Shown: positions 52,669 to 62,445, numbered from the stretch's first letter. The stretch is DNA of 64,000 nucleotides from CATOSP01 sp965237775 (GCA_965237775.1 OZ250155.1:2480001-2544000), one strand, 5' to 3'. Notes: generated by a model not told the origin, from the letters alone. A program made the numbers and translations.

Positions 52669-54432
52669 TCAGCTAATATCGGTCTGTTGGTGGCGGCCAA
52701 CGTAGCCAACCACGACAACCTTTAGGTCCCGGTCCCAGTCGAACGCTATGCGGATGGTGTACCGCGCGTCGCGGTTGGTTCCCTTGCCTATGTGCTCTTC
52801 CAACCAGTAGGTCTTACCCCGGTTCTTGGATGTGTAAGAGTTTCTGTAAGTGGTCAACGTCGACTGTCCTTGGCTGCTCTTATACCACCACCCGCAGGCT
52901 TTACGGACCGAGAGATCGAAGTCAGTTACAGTGACCTCACCGGTCCGGGACTCGTAGTATGTGGTGGCGAGCCACTGGAGGGCTTTCCAGACTTGCACCG
53001 GACGTTCGAACGGGTTGTCTTCCACCGACGATTCGGAGTTTAGCTGGAACAGCAATCGCCCGGCGAACCGCTGCTCCGCCAGGGCGATGGCCTTGCCGAC
53101 GTCGTCCATGCCCAGCGCGTCTCCCTCGATATCGTCCTCGATCCCGCGTTGGGACTCATCGTAGGTGACGTAGGCTATGCGCCAACTCTCTTCCTGTTGT
53201 TGACTTTCGTACAGCTTCCCTTCGAGGCGTTTCACTTCCTGCTGCATGTGGTCATTTTGCTGTTGCAGGCCGTGGACCAACGACTGGACAGATTCGAAGT
53301 CCTCCCGGGGCACCCCGGTGGAGGCTGGAGGCGAGTCTATTGGAATCGGGATTTCCGTCGCCGGTTGCGCCGCGTCTCCGGGAGTTTCCGGTATGCCCCC
53401 CGCCGGGAGGTCTTGACTGTCTATACCAGGCGCGGCGACGGGCCCCGCGACCGGCGCGGCCCTTTGCGGGCTCATGGCCAGTTGAATACTCTCAACTGTT
53501 TCCAGAATCCTGGCCTGAAGATCAGCGCGTCTCTCGGCTCTGTCCCTCTCCTCAGTCACTACCGGCGCCGGCCAGTGAACATCCTGGTATTCGGTCAACA
53601 ACGTCTCCAACGACGCGGCCATTTCATCCAACGCCCGGACACGGGACCCCGGCAGCAAGTTAGCCGCCGACCAGACGTCGCCGTCGCATTCGAAGAACTG
53701 CAGGAACTCTCCGAATCTATCCTTGATCGACGATAGTGAGACGTCGAGACTCAATGCGAGGCTGCGCTCCGCTTCGATCCCCTCCTTGATCTGGCTCGCC
53801 AGACGAATGAAGTCCGGCACCTCCAGGTCCCACTCCGGCGCGATCACTGGTAGTGTCCTCAAGTATTCCAGGGCTTCTGCCAGTGCCCGGCTGGACGGGC
53901 CACGGGCCAACGCCCCGGCATCTTGCAGCCCGTCCAGCGCATTCCCAGATACGCAACAGAGCATCAGTCCAATGTCGCTTCCGTCAAACTCTGGGTGCTG
54001 TCTGCCGAATTTGCCTTTCTCACGCAGCAACGTGGCGGATGACCACGTGCCCCTAAATCTGCATTCCGCCAGATCCAGATACTCTATGGAAATTCCGGCG
54101 CTCTCCAGGTGGGTCTCGGCCAGACTCTTTAACCTGTCGTGGGACCCCAGCCACAGGTCCAACACTCCCGAAGCCAGTTCGTTTGCACTTAGGGATGCAT
54201 GGGAAATCGGCTGTTTGAGCAGAGCCGCTGGCGCCTTGCTGGCGTCCTGAAATCCCCGAACGCCCTTAACCTTGTCCCGGACCAAGGTCAAGAATTCGCC
54301 TCGGCGCTCTCCGCTCACGGTTTCCAGATGGGACAGGGCGCGGCCCACCACCTGTTCCCGGTAGTCCCGTTCCATTTCGCGGAACACGTTCACGACCGGC
54401 AACCCATGTTCGCCGCCAGCTCTATTAGCCAT
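52669..54432 (-). CDS. Unrecognised 587-residue protein with a coiled coil and a compact C-terminal domain
   Basis: I do not recognise this protein. Residues 1-320 are mostly helical and charged, without signal peptide. Residues about 325-370 are Pro/Ala-rich (GPVAAPGIDSQDLPAGGIPE). Residues about 373-413 form a coiled coil (QSLVHGLQQQNDHMQQEVKR). The C-terminal about 130 residues have SVRKACGWWYKSS, YWLEEHIGKGTNRDARYTIRIAF and VVVVGYVGRH; the last resembles RelE/ParE-like strands. The start is ATG 54432 with GGAG 11 nt upstream; GTG at 54444 is possible. It stands alone between two ThDP enzyme genes. A toxin-like or effector role is only a guess. Confidence 0.6.
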   Translation of the reverse strand: MANRAGGEHGLPVVNVFREMERDYREQVVGRALSHLETVSGERRGEFLTLVRDKVKGVRGFQDASKAPAALLKQPISHASLSANELASGVLDLWLGSHDRLKSLAETHLESAGISIEYLDLAECRFRGTWSSATLLREKGKFGRQHPEFDGSDIGLMLCCVSGNALDGLQDAGALARGPSSRALAEALEYLRTLPVIAPEWDLEVPDFIRLASQIKEGIEAERSLALSLDVSLSSIKDRFGEFLQFFECDGDVWSAANLLPGSRVRALDEMAASLETLLTEYQDVHWPAPVVTEERDRAERRADLQARILETVESIQLAMSPQRAAPVAGPVAAPGIDSQDLPAGGIPETPGDAAQPATEIPIPIDSPPASTGVPREDFESVQSLVHGLQQQNDHMQQEVKRLEGKLYESQQQEESWRIAYVTYDESQRGIEDDIEGDALGMDDVGKAIALAEQRFAGRLLFQLNSESSVEDNPFERPVQVWKALQWLATTYYESRTGEVTVTDFDLSVRKACGWWYKSSQGQSTLTTYRNSYTSKNRGKTYWLEEHIGKGTNRDARYTIRIAFDWDRDLKVVVVGYVGRHQQTDIS

Positions 54433-54646
54433 TAGTCCAGACACTCCACGATTGCTCTAAACCGACTTGACAATGATAAGTCAGGGACACTCTTGAATCC
54501 AGCACTCAGGGTCACCACACCCATGCCGTTTAGCGAAGGCTTGGACGTATCTCCTTGACCCAATTCGAACGCGCAGCGTATCATCCAATCAATGTTCCAG
54601 CCATCCATCGAGGTGGTCAAACACTCGGTAGCCAATAGGAGGCCCA

Positions 54647-56365
54647 ATGCCAACCGCCGACGAATTGATCGTTCAAGCGCTCCTAGAAGCAGGCGTGGAA
54701 TACGTCTTCGGGATTCCGGGCGGCGGCACTGGCCAAATCTACAACCTGCTTTATGACAAGTCGGACTCCATCACAACGGTCTTGGTGCGCCACGAGCAGG
54801 CCGCGGCCATCATGGCTGACGCCTACGGGCGCGCTACCGGTAAGCCCGCGGCGATTATGGGCCAGGGCCTCTTCATGGGCTCCAACGCCAGCTTCGGCAT
54901 CATGGAGGCCATGCTTAGCAGTTCCCCCATGGTGGTAATCACCGACACCTCCGACGGTGGTGTTGCCTTCCACGCGGCCAACCAGTCCGGCGCGGGGGAA
55001 TACGGCAGCATCGACCTGCCCACCATCTTCAAGTCAATGACCAAGTACACCACACTGGCCACGAGCCCCAAGGAAGCCGTCCTTGGGACGCAGCTTGCGA
55101 TCAAGCACGCCACCAGCGGACGCCCTGGACCGACCTGCGTGGTCATGCGCAGCACGGCCATTGCCGGGGAAGTAGACGTTGAGTCTCCGCCATTTGTCCA
55201 TAACACCGCAGGCTATTTGAACACCGCCAAACCCCAGAGCGCCCCACAGGATATCGACAAGGCCATCGAACTCCTTTCCCAGTCCCGCCGCCCCGTTCTG
55301 GTAGCCGGCAACGGCGTCCACCTCTCCAAGTCCCACGATCAACTAAGGGAATTGGCCGAGATGTGGGGGATGCCGGTGGCGACGAGCTACAAGGGAAAGA
55401 GTGCCATCGCCGAGACGCATCCGCTTTCCCTCGGCATGGTCGGGGTCTACGGTCAGGACGCGGCGAACCGCGTGGTCGGTGAAGCCGACACCGTCCTGGT
55501 TGTAGGAGCTAAACTCACTCCTCAGGACACGGTCAGGGAACGCCCCGACGTCTTCGACCCGCTGCGCCAGAAAATCATCCAGATAGATATCGACGACCGC
55601 AACGCGGGCTGGACCTTCCCCGTGGAATTGGGACTGATCGGCGATGCGCGCAGCATCCTGACCCAACTCGTCGACGCCTCCAGGGATGCGGCTCCTAATA
55701 GCGCGTCTTCCCGGCAGGACTGGACAGGCAGTCTTACCCAACGGAAACAAGACCTGGGGTTCTACGACGACCCTGAAATGCACCGGGACAGCTCCCCCGT
55801 TACCCCACAACGCCTCGTGGCGATCATGAACCAATGTATGCCGGCCAATACAGTCTTCGCACTGGACGCGGGCAACAACCGCACCTGGATGGCCCACCTC
55901 TATAAAGCCCCACAAGCCAACACCTTCTTCTGCCCTGGTGGGACTGCGGGCATGGGTTGGGGTCTGCCCGCGGCGGTAGGCCTCAAATTCGTTTACCGCG
56001 ACCGTCCCGTGGCGTGCGTCACAGGGGACGGCGGCTATATGATGACGGTTAACGCGATCTCCACCGCCATGCAGTATGACTTGCCCATAATCTGCTTCGT
56101 GTTCAACGACGGCGCGCTAGGTATGGTGCGGCAGCACCAGCCCAACGGACGCTACATCGCTTCGGAGTTCGCGGTCACGGACAACGCCGCGGTTGCCAGG
56201 GGGTTCGGGGCGTTCGGAGTCCAGGTCAAGGATTCCCGCGAATTGCCAGACGCCATCAGAGACGCCCTTGCGTCCGGTCTACCTTCGGTGGTCGATGTCC
56301 TGATCGACCGTGGCCCCAGTCCCGACGACTGGCGCGCCGACGCCCGCAGGGCAGGCGAGACTTAA
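54647..56365 (+). CDS. ThDP-dependent enzyme, acetolactate synthase large-subunit-like
   Basis: A 572-residue ThDP enzyme. The catalytic Glu is in VRHEQAAAIMADAYGRATGK, and GIPGGGTGQIYNLLYD is the N-terminal turn. The central domain has RRPVLVAGNGVHLSKSHDQLRELAEM. The ThDP motif is VTGDGGYMMTVNAISTAMQYDLPIICFVFND. It is closer to IlvB-like benzaldehyde lyase and sulfoacetaldehyde acetyltransferase groups than to true acetolactate synthase, which usually has an IlvN partner; none is here. The ATG has AGGAGG 8 nt upstream. A Uma2 protein follows 18 nt later. Confidence 0.88.
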   Translation: MPTADELIVQALLEAGVEYVFGIPGGGTGQIYNLLYDKSDSITTVLVRHEQAAAIMADAYGRATGKPAAIMGQGLFMGSNASFGIMEAMLSSSPMVVITDTSDGGVAFHAANQSGAGEYGSIDLPTIFKSMTKYTTLATSPKEAVLGTQLAIKHATSGRPGPTCVVMRSTAIAGEVDVESPPFVHNTAGYLNTAKPQSAPQDIDKAIELLSQSRRPVLVAGNGVHLSKSHDQLRELAEMWGMPVATSYKGKSAIAETHPLSLGMVGVYGQDAANRVVGEADTVLVVGAKLTPQDTVRERPDVFDPLRQKIIQIDIDDRNAGWTFPVELGLIGDARSILTQLVDASRDAAPNSASSRQDWTGSLTQRKQDLGFYDDPEMHRDSSPVTPQRLVAIMNQCMPANTVFALDAGNNRTWMAHLYKAPQANTFFCPGGTAGMGWGLPAAVGLKFVYRDRPVACVTGDGGYMMTVNAISTAMQYDLPIICFVFNDGALGMVRQHQPNGRYIASEFAVTDNAAVARGFGAFGVQVKDSRELPDAIRDALASGLPSVVDVLIDRGPSPDDWRADARRAGET

Positions 56366-56383
56366 GCGTAGTAAAATTACGTT

Positions 56384-56941
56384 ATGACTCTTCAAACTAA
56401 GAAACTGACCTACCAAGAATATCTCGCAAGCCCCGAGATCAAAGCCCGCTATGACATCATCGACGGGGAGATGGTGATGGCGCCCGCACCTAGCCTTAAC
56501 CACCAAACCATTTCAAGACGTATCTTGTCGAGAATCGACAGGTTTGTAACCGAGCATGACCTGGGAGAGGTCTGGTTCGCGCCCCTGGACATAATCGTGC
56601 AAACGGACCCGCTTCGGACTCGTCAACCAGACCTGCTATTCGTTAGCAACGACAATCGGGGAATTCTAGGAGAGATCATCAACGGCGGACCCGATCTAGT
56701 AGTGGAGATCCTATCCCCGAGTAACAGGCGCAGAGACATCGAAAGCAAGCTAGCTGACTATGCTGGGTTAGCGGTTAGAGAGTCCTGGCTTGTCTCGCCG
56801 CAAGCCGAAACAGTGGAAGTCCTGAGCCTGGAGGGCAGTGAGTGGACTCGCCTGTATATTCGCGGCCAAGGGGACCAGGTTGAGTCACAAGTGCTCGCTG
56901 GTTTTCAAATGCCGGTGTCGGAGATTTTCGCTGGACGATGA
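56384..56941 (+). CDS. Uma2-family (DUF820) putative restriction endonuclease
   Basis: A 185-residue PD-(D/E)XK-type nuclease-like protein, a family best known from cyanobacteria and Chloroflexota. LTYQEYLASPEIKARYDIIDGEMVMAPAPS opens it. The putative active site is QPDLLFVSN (Asp) and DLVVEILSPSNRRRDIESKLADYAG (Glu-Ile, then Lys). Its function is unproven; many copies sit near transposons or within defence regions. The ATG lies 18 nt after the ThDP gene but has no clear ribosome site. Confidence 0.9.
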   Translation: MTLQTKKLTYQEYLASPEIKARYDIIDGEMVMAPAPSLNHQTISRRILSRIDRFVTEHDLGEVWFAPLDIIVQTDPLRTRQPDLLFVSNDNRGILGEIINGGPDLVVEILSPSNRRRDIESKLADYAGLAVRESWLVSPQAETVEVLSLEGSEWTRLYIRGQGDQVESQVLAGFQMPVSEIFAGR

Positions 56942-56975
56942 CCCCCGCGCTTGCGCCCACCCGAGTTCAGTCCCG

Positions 56976-57386
56976 CTACTGAAGCACGTTCCCCGATAGC
57001 TCAGTGATCCTGTCCACCCGCACCAAGACCGCCACCCCAAGCCTCTCCGGGTCCCGGTCCAGCTCGGCTTGCACCGTGCGTCCCATCACTTCCTCCCGCA
57101 CCGGACCATCCTCGTAAACGGCGGCATCGCCGTGGAACCGCCACCGGACCCGCTTTTCCGAGTTACTGTAGTAAATCACCACGTGAGGGTTCTCGCCCAC
57201 GTTGTCTAACGCGGAACGTTTCGCCCGTTCCCAATACGCCAGGGTCTCGGAGTCATAGACCATCACGCTGCCCTTGGGACTGATCTGCGGATACCCTTCC
57301 CCTGACACGGTGCCCACGACACAGGAGTAACCATCCGCTAGGGCGGTATCCAATAGCTCCTTCATCTCGTCCGTCAAACTAATCAT
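56976..57386 (-). CDS. Pyridoxamine 5'-phosphate oxidase-like FMN split-barrel protein
   Basis: A 136-residue flavin- or F420-binding split-barrel protein. SCVVGTVSGEGYPQISPKGSVMVYDSETLAYWERAKRSALDNVGENPHVVIYY is the signature region, and it ends with VRVDRITELSG. Members bind FMN, F420 or haem and reduce small molecules; here the substrate is unknown. GGAGC lies 8 nt before the ATG. It is convergent with the Uma2 gene and divergent from the CHAT/STAND gene. Confidence 0.88.
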   Translation of the reverse strand: MISLTDEMKELLDTALADGYSCVVGTVSGEGYPQISPKGSVMVYDSETLAYWERAKRSALDNVGENPHVVIYYSNSEKRVRWRFHGDAAVYEDGPVREEVMGRTVQAELDRDPERLGVAVLVRVDRITELSGNVLQ

Positions 57387-57521
57387 CGGTCGTTGCTCCG
57401 GGACCTCTTTTTCTAAATTCTGATTTTCTGTCGGGTATCAAGCCCTGCACCTGGGGCGGGAGTCTACTCTACACACGTTGGAACACGGGTGGGGTTGGAC
57501 GGGTATCGTAGCCGGTGATAC

Positions 57522-57527
57522 TATAAT
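57522..57527 (+). promoter_or_regulatory. -10 element upstream of the STAND gene
   Basis: A perfect TATAAT lies 146 bp before the start at 57674. The upstream TTGGAC is 21 bp away, too far for a good -35, and no better one is seen. The predicted start point is near 57534, giving a 140-nt leader. Confidence 0.4.
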
Positions 57528-57673
57528 CGCGGCTCTACCGATCCCGTTCGTACCCGCACTTCGATTCGCCCACCCGGACCGTGAGAACTTGCCATTGCCA
57601 GGATGCGGGCTGATTTTAGCCCAGAGCCCGCAGGTTGACAAGAAACGCCCGGGATGAGGCCAGTCAGGAGGTC

Positions 57674-60600
57674 ATGGTGACCAAGGTACTGGAAATTGTA
57701 GACTTGCCAGGCTCCGGACAGGTGCAGCTAGCCTGGGCCAGCAATTCGGAACGGCAGACGGCCCCTCCCGTACCCCTCCAATCTCTCCTCGATGATGCTG
57801 CCCGAAATGAAATCGGCTGGTATTTTCAAAGCTTCTTGCAAGACCCCTTCGGACCGTCCAAGACAAGGGGTGAAACCGTCGAAGGCGGCCTGCGCAACCT
57901 CGGACGTCTGCTCTTCGAGGTGGTTTTTCGAGGAAATCCCGAGGCCGAAGCCGGATTCTCCCAGGCCCGCTCCGATGGCCTCGCCGAATACCAACTGTCC
58001 ATAATTTCCCAACGGGCCGAGTTCCTAGACCTCCCGTGGGAACTGATGAACGAAGCAGAAGTCGGCTACGTGGCTCCCCTGTTGGCGTCGGTTGTCAGGC
58101 GGACGTCCGGAACGCCTCTGGACTTTATTTCAGTCGAGCTCTCCAACCAACAGTTTAACGTGCTTCAGGTATCTCCTATGCCCGGCCTGGAGAACCAACC
58201 ATCGGCTGGGGCCGCTCAAGACGCTATTCCCCTGAATCCCGGCAACATGTCCAGGGAAGCCCTCAGAGTGCTGGAGTCTTTGGAAGTCGAGGTAGAGTTG
58301 GAACGTGCCCGGCCTGGAACCCTTGAGGCCTTGACCGGGCATCTAGCGGGTCGCAGGGGCCACTTCCACCTAGTGCACCTGGACGGAATTAATTGCGACG
58401 ACTCCGGAGCGTTGCTATTCGAAGACGAGTCCGGCGCCGCCGACACCGTCGCTCCTTCCACATTAGCTGAGCTTTTCGCCCAAGCCGGCGTCCCAATCGT
58501 GTTGGTCAACGCCGGCGGCACGAACTCCCAGCTAAAGCCGGGGCAATGGACTTCTATCGCGACCCAATTGGCGGAGTCCGGGGTTCCCCAAGTCGTTCTC
58601 GTTCCCCAGGCGCTTCCGCCTGCGGGCCGTGAGCTATTCGTGGGCGGGCTCGTAAGGCAGTTGGTCCAGGGCAAGGACGCCGCCCAAGCTGTGGCAATCG
58701 CCCGCCAGACGCTCATGGACCAGCCCCAGCGTACATCCACCGCGGGGCCAATCATTTATTGGGACTGGATCGTTCCTACTGTATTCCAGTCCGCACAATG
58801 CGCCCTTCCGGCCATCGAGGCGGAACAGACCGACCCACTCACCCCACCCAACCTTCAACCCCAGGATACCCACGAAGACGCCATTCCCCAGGGTGGTCCC
58901 TACGGGCTGCTGGGCCGCGAGGCCGAGATGCGCCAGTTGGAGCGTCTGTTGCAGCACAACCCGGTGGTGCTCATGACCGGAAGCACCGGTGTCGGCAAGT
59001 CCGAGTTGGCATTGGGTCTGGCTCGATGGTCTCAGAATACCGGAGCCCGCCCGGGAGGGGTCTTCTACAGCTCCTTCGAGGTGGGGGCGGGCCTGGAAAG
59101 AGTGGTCCACGAAATAGGCACCACCGTTGTCGGCCTCCCCTTTGCCGACATGACAAAGCCCAACCAAAGAGAGTGGATTGTCGAATACCTGAGCGAACGG
59201 TCTTGCTTGCTGGTGTGGGACGGCGTCGAGAGCGTCGCCGGTTTCCCGGAGCAAGAGGCCAACGCCCTCTTGGACGCCTCAGAACGGACCGAACTGGCGT
59301 CCTTCGTGAGCGAGATTACTCAGACCGGATCGACTTCGGTACTCCTGGCCAGCCGGAAGTCTGCGGAGAGCTGGCTGACCACTCCATCCGCCAACTTCGC
59401 CCTCACCGGGCTCAGCCCTTATGACAGGTTAGAGTTCGCCTGGGAACTCCAAGACAAGCTGGGGCTCCACGAGGCCATCACCAGGGAACGGGCCGAGATT
59501 CACCTCGGACAAGACTACCTGAGACTATTGGAACTGATCGAGGGTCACCCCCTTGCTATTCGCATCGCCATCCCCGTATTGAAGGAAGTGCCAGCATCGG
59601 TTATGTTAACCGAGCTGAACGCCCGAATGGAACAGCTTACGGCCGCCTCGCTTGAAGACGGCCGCGATTCCTTCTTGACCGCGCTCATGGACTACTCCTT
59701 CTCTCGCATGTCCCACCGGAGCCGGGTCCACTTGCCCTTCTTCTCACTGTTCCAGAGGCGGGTCATGATGGATATCCTAACGCATATCACCCAGGAGCGG
59801 GCCTACCGGACCGCCATGGGTGAGGAATTGGGCTGGGGCGCTTGCCGCACCCTCCTCAGGTCGGCCAGGGAGGCCGGGTTCCTAGACCCAGTGACTCCCA
59901 GCGTATACCAGATCCATCCCGCCTTGCCCTGGTTCTATGGGAGAAAGCTGAGCGGCCAGGCGGGCGGGAACGCCATCCGACAGTTGGAACAGGAATTCGT
60001 GCGGGTCTATGCCGACACCGCGGACTACTTCATGGAAACCCTCTACGAAAACCAGGACGCCGGGGCGACTGCGGTATTGGCCGAAGAAGGCAATATCACC
60101 CAGGCCCTGGGACTAGCCCTTGAAGACAGTCAATGGGATAGCGTCCAGGTATTGGTCCAACCCTTGGCCCAGGTCTACAGGATGCAAAAGCGGTATCCCG
60201 AACTCCGGCGGCTGCGCCGGCAACTGTTGGAGGCCATAGCTCCCGAGGGCCGGGGATCCGGCGAAGCCGATTCCAAGGGCGCGATCGAGCTGTGGATGTA
60301 TCTGTTGGGGACCGAGGCCAGTGAGGCTACGGAGACCCTGGACTTCGCACACGCTGACAGCCTGAACCGCCAGCTTCTCGAATACCTCTCCTCCACAGAC
60401 GAAGGCGCTACCGACCCGCGCACCGCCTCCGTATACCACCAGATGGGCGTCGCGGAGCAACACCGCTGGAATCTAGACGGAGCGGAAGACCAGTTCCAAC
60501 GCTCCCTGGCCATCATCGAAGGCGGCGAAGAGCAGGAGGCGATCGCCGACGACTACTTCTCCATCGGACAGATTCGACAATATCAACGCCGCTATACCGA

Positions 60601-61396
60601 GGCCAAGGAATGGTACCAGAAGGCCTTGGATATCCACCAGCGCCTCGGTGACGGCGAAGAGATGGTCAAGGACTACCGCGCCCTGGGCCTCGCGGCGCAG
60701 TACAAGTTCGAATATGAGGAGGCGGAAAGCTGGTACCAGCAGGCACGGGCAATCCTGGAGGAAAACCGGGACGAAGAAAACGTGGTGCTCGTCTTCCATG
60801 AGCTGGGCACCGTCTACCACGCCCGATATCTGTTCGAAGAAGCGGAGAGTTGGTACCAACAAGCCCTCCACCTCAGCGACCGCCTGGGAATGCACACCCA
60901 GATGGCCACTGAATTCCATCACCTGGGCTTGCTGTGCCAGGCCAGGGGCATGTTCTATGAAGATGCCGAAGAGTGGTTCGAGTTGGCATTGGACAAACGC
61001 GAAGGTCTCGGAGACCGCCGGGGAGCGGGCGATGAGTGCCGCCACCTAGGGCTGCTTTTACACGAACACAACCAGTACGATAAAGCCGAGCAATGGTACC
61101 GCAAAGCCCTGGAGGCCTTCGAGGATGTCGGGGACCTCAATCGCACAGCCAGGACCTACGGCCAGTTGGGTAAGCTGGCCGAAGACGGCGGTGACCTGCC
61201 CGGAGCTTTGGAGTGGGCGGCCAGGACCTACCAACTGGCCGTGGACCACAGCCTTCCCGTGTTGGTGCAGGTCAAGGCCCACCTGGGCGCCCTTCGCGAC
61301 AAATATGGTGAGGCGGAATTCACTACCTGGTGGCACGGTTTTATGGGAAGCGAACCTCCCCCCGACCTCGACGTGAACGATTCGCCGCCGCTTTAG
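57674..61396 (+). CDS. CHAT-like/STAND ATPase/TPR protein, with CHAT catalytic residues missing
   Basis: A signal-transduction ATPase of about 1240 residues. The N-terminal part resembles CHAT proteases: LDLPWELMNEAEVGYVAPLLASVVRR (about 115-140), FHLVHLDGI (230-239) and VLVNAGGTN (276-284). The usual His-Gly is replaced by Asp-Gly-Ile and the usual Cys by Gly281, so the dyad looks lost. The STAND/NB-ARC core has Walker A GSTGVGKS (436-443) and a Walker B-like CLLVWDGVES (about 510). Seven 40-residue TPR units fill about 915-1200 (EAKEWYQKAL, EAESWYQQAL, KAEQWYRKAL). TPR arms sense a trigger, and the ATPase drives assembly. The start is ATG 57674 or GTG 57677 behind AGGAGG. Some related STAND-CHAT proteins act in antiviral defence; a role here is unproven. 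Confidence 0.85.
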   Translation: MVTKVLEIVDLPGSGQVQLAWASNSERQTAPPVPLQSLLDDAARNEIGWYFQSFLQDPFGPSKTRGETVEGGLRNLGRLLFEVVFRGNPEAEAGFSQARSDGLAEYQLSIISQRAEFLDLPWELMNEAEVGYVAPLLASVVRRTSGTPLDFISVELSNQQFNVLQVSPMPGLENQPSAGAAQDAIPLNPGNMSREALRVLESLEVEVELERARPGTLEALTGHLAGRRGHFHLVHLDGINCDDSGALLFEDESGAADTVAPSTLAELFAQAGVPIVLVNAGGTNSQLKPGQWTSIATQLAESGVPQVVLVPQALPPAGRELFVGGLVRQLVQGKDAAQAVAIARQTLMDQPQRTSTAGPIIYWDWIVPTVFQSAQCALPAIEAEQTDPLTPPNLQPQDTHEDAIPQGGPYGLLGREAEMRQLERLLQHNPVVLMTGSTGVGKSELALGLARWSQNTGARPGGVFYSSFEVGAGLERVVHEIGTTVVGLPFADMTKPNQREWIVEYLSERSCLLVWDGVESVAGFPEQEANALLDASERTELASFVSEITQTGSTSVLLASRKSAESWLTTPSANFALTGLSPYDRLEFAWELQDKLGLHEAITRERAEIHLGQDYLRLLELIEGHPLAIRIAIPVLKEVPASVMLTELNARMEQLTAASLEDGRDSFLTALMDYSFSRMSHRSRVHLPFFSLFQRRVMMDILTHITQERAYRTAMGEELGWGACRTLLRSAREAGFLDPVTPSVYQIHPALPWFYGRKLSGQAGGNAIRQLEQEFVRVYADTADYFMETLYENQDAGATAVLAEEGNITQALGLALEDSQWDSVQVLVQPLAQVYRMQKRYPELRRLRRQLLEAIAPEGRGSGEADSKGAIELWMYLLGTEASEATETLDFAHADSLNRQLLEYLSSTDEGATDPRTASVYHQMGVAEQHRWNLDGAEDQFQRSLAIIEGGEEQEAIADDYFSIGQIRQYQRRYTEAKEWYQKALDIHQRLGDGEEMVKDYRALGLAAQYKFEYEEAESWYQQARAILEENRDEENVVLVFHELGTVYHARYLFEEAESWYQQALHLSDRLGMHTQMATEFHHLGLLCQARGMFYEDAEEWFELALDKREGLGDRRGAGDECRHLGLLLHEHNQYDKAEQWYRKALEAFEDVGDLNRTARTYGQLGKLAEDGGDLPGALEWAARTYQLAVDHSLPVLVQVKAHLGALRDKYGEAEFTTWWHGFMGSEPPPDLDVNDSPPL

Positions 61397-61584
61397 CGTA
61401 GTCAGGAACCCTTCTGCGTACCCCGCGCCGGGGTCAGGGCGGCCCTTGCCACTTACCAGGTTCCTCGTTAAATTAAGGCGCCCAGCGAGCCAGGCCTCTC
61501 TGAATGCGCTCGTGGCCACTGGTGTTTTGCCCTAGCCCTAGTCAGGACTCAGTCTGAACGCTACCATCGAAAGGAGCCACTGCG

Positions 61585-62430
61585 ATGACAGTCGGGACTT
61601 CTATACCGCTACCCGCCTATACCCTCGATTCCGCCTACGTAGCACGCAAGGCCGAGGAATTGGGGTTCGAGTCCATCTGGTACGCCGAACACCCCGTCGT
61701 TCCGGTCACCAGCGCCAGCCCGTTCCCCTCCACAGGAGGCGAAATTCCCGAAAGCTACTCCCACTTCACCGATCCCTATATCGCCCTGGCCCGGGCCTCC
61801 GGTGTCACCTCCAAAATCAAACTCTGCACGGGAATCACCCTGATTCCAGAGCGCAACCCCTTGCTCCTCGCCAAGGAGATCTCCGCGCTGGACCGCTACA
61901 GCGACGGAAGATTCGTGCTGGGAATCGGCACGGGTTGGCTCAGAGAAGAGACTGAGATTATGGGCGGCGACTTTGACCACCGCTGGACCCAGACACGCGA
62001 GTCTTTGGAAGTCATGAAGGAGCTGTGGACCAAGGAAGAAGCCGAATACCACGGACGTTTCTTCGACTTCCCGCCCGTCAAGTCCTACCCCAAACCGGTC
62101 CAAAATCCCCACCCTCCCATTCTGATCGGAGGGATGGCCCGCAACGTCTTGCGCCGGGTCGTCGCCCATGCCGACGGATGGCTGCCTAACCGCGTCACTC
62201 CCGCGCAGGTCGAGGACAGCAGGGCCCAATTGGACGCAATGGCCGCCGAGGCCGGTCGGGACCCGGCGTCCCTGAATATCTCGGTGTACGGTCAGGAACC
62301 GGACCGCACCCTGGTCCAGTCACTTCTCGACGCTGGGGCTAACCGCGTCGTCGTTAGGCCCGCATTCTGCGACACTGAAGAGGCCATGGGCGAAGAATTG
62401 GAACGCATCGCCGAGGCTGTCATTCGCTAG
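61585..62430 (+). CDS. LLM-class F420-dependent oxidoreductase
   Basis: A 281-residue luciferase-like oxidoreductase and a paralogue of the gene at 5392. It has KAEELGFESIWYAEHPVVP, the core ITLIPERNPLLLAKEIS, SDGRFVLGIGTGWLREE, and KSYPKPVQNPHPPILIGGMA. It probably uses F420H2. AAAGGAG precedes the ATG. The MmgE/PrpD gene follows 15 nt later, so the two are co-transcribed; they may act on a related acid or ketone substrate. Confidence 0.9.
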   Translation: MTVGTSIPLPAYTLDSAYVARKAEELGFESIWYAEHPVVPVTSASPFPSTGGEIPESYSHFTDPYIALARASGVTSKIKLCTGITLIPERNPLLLAKEISALDRYSDGRFVLGIGTGWLREETEIMGGDFDHRWTQTRESLEVMKELWTKEEAEYHGRFFDFPPVKSYPKPVQNPHPPILIGGMARNVLRRVVAHADGWLPNRVTPAQVEDSRAQLDAMAAEAGRDPASLNISVYGQEPDRTLVQSLLDAGANRVVVRPAFCDTEEAMGEELERIAEAVIR

Positions 62431-62445
62431 ACGGGAGATTTGGAC

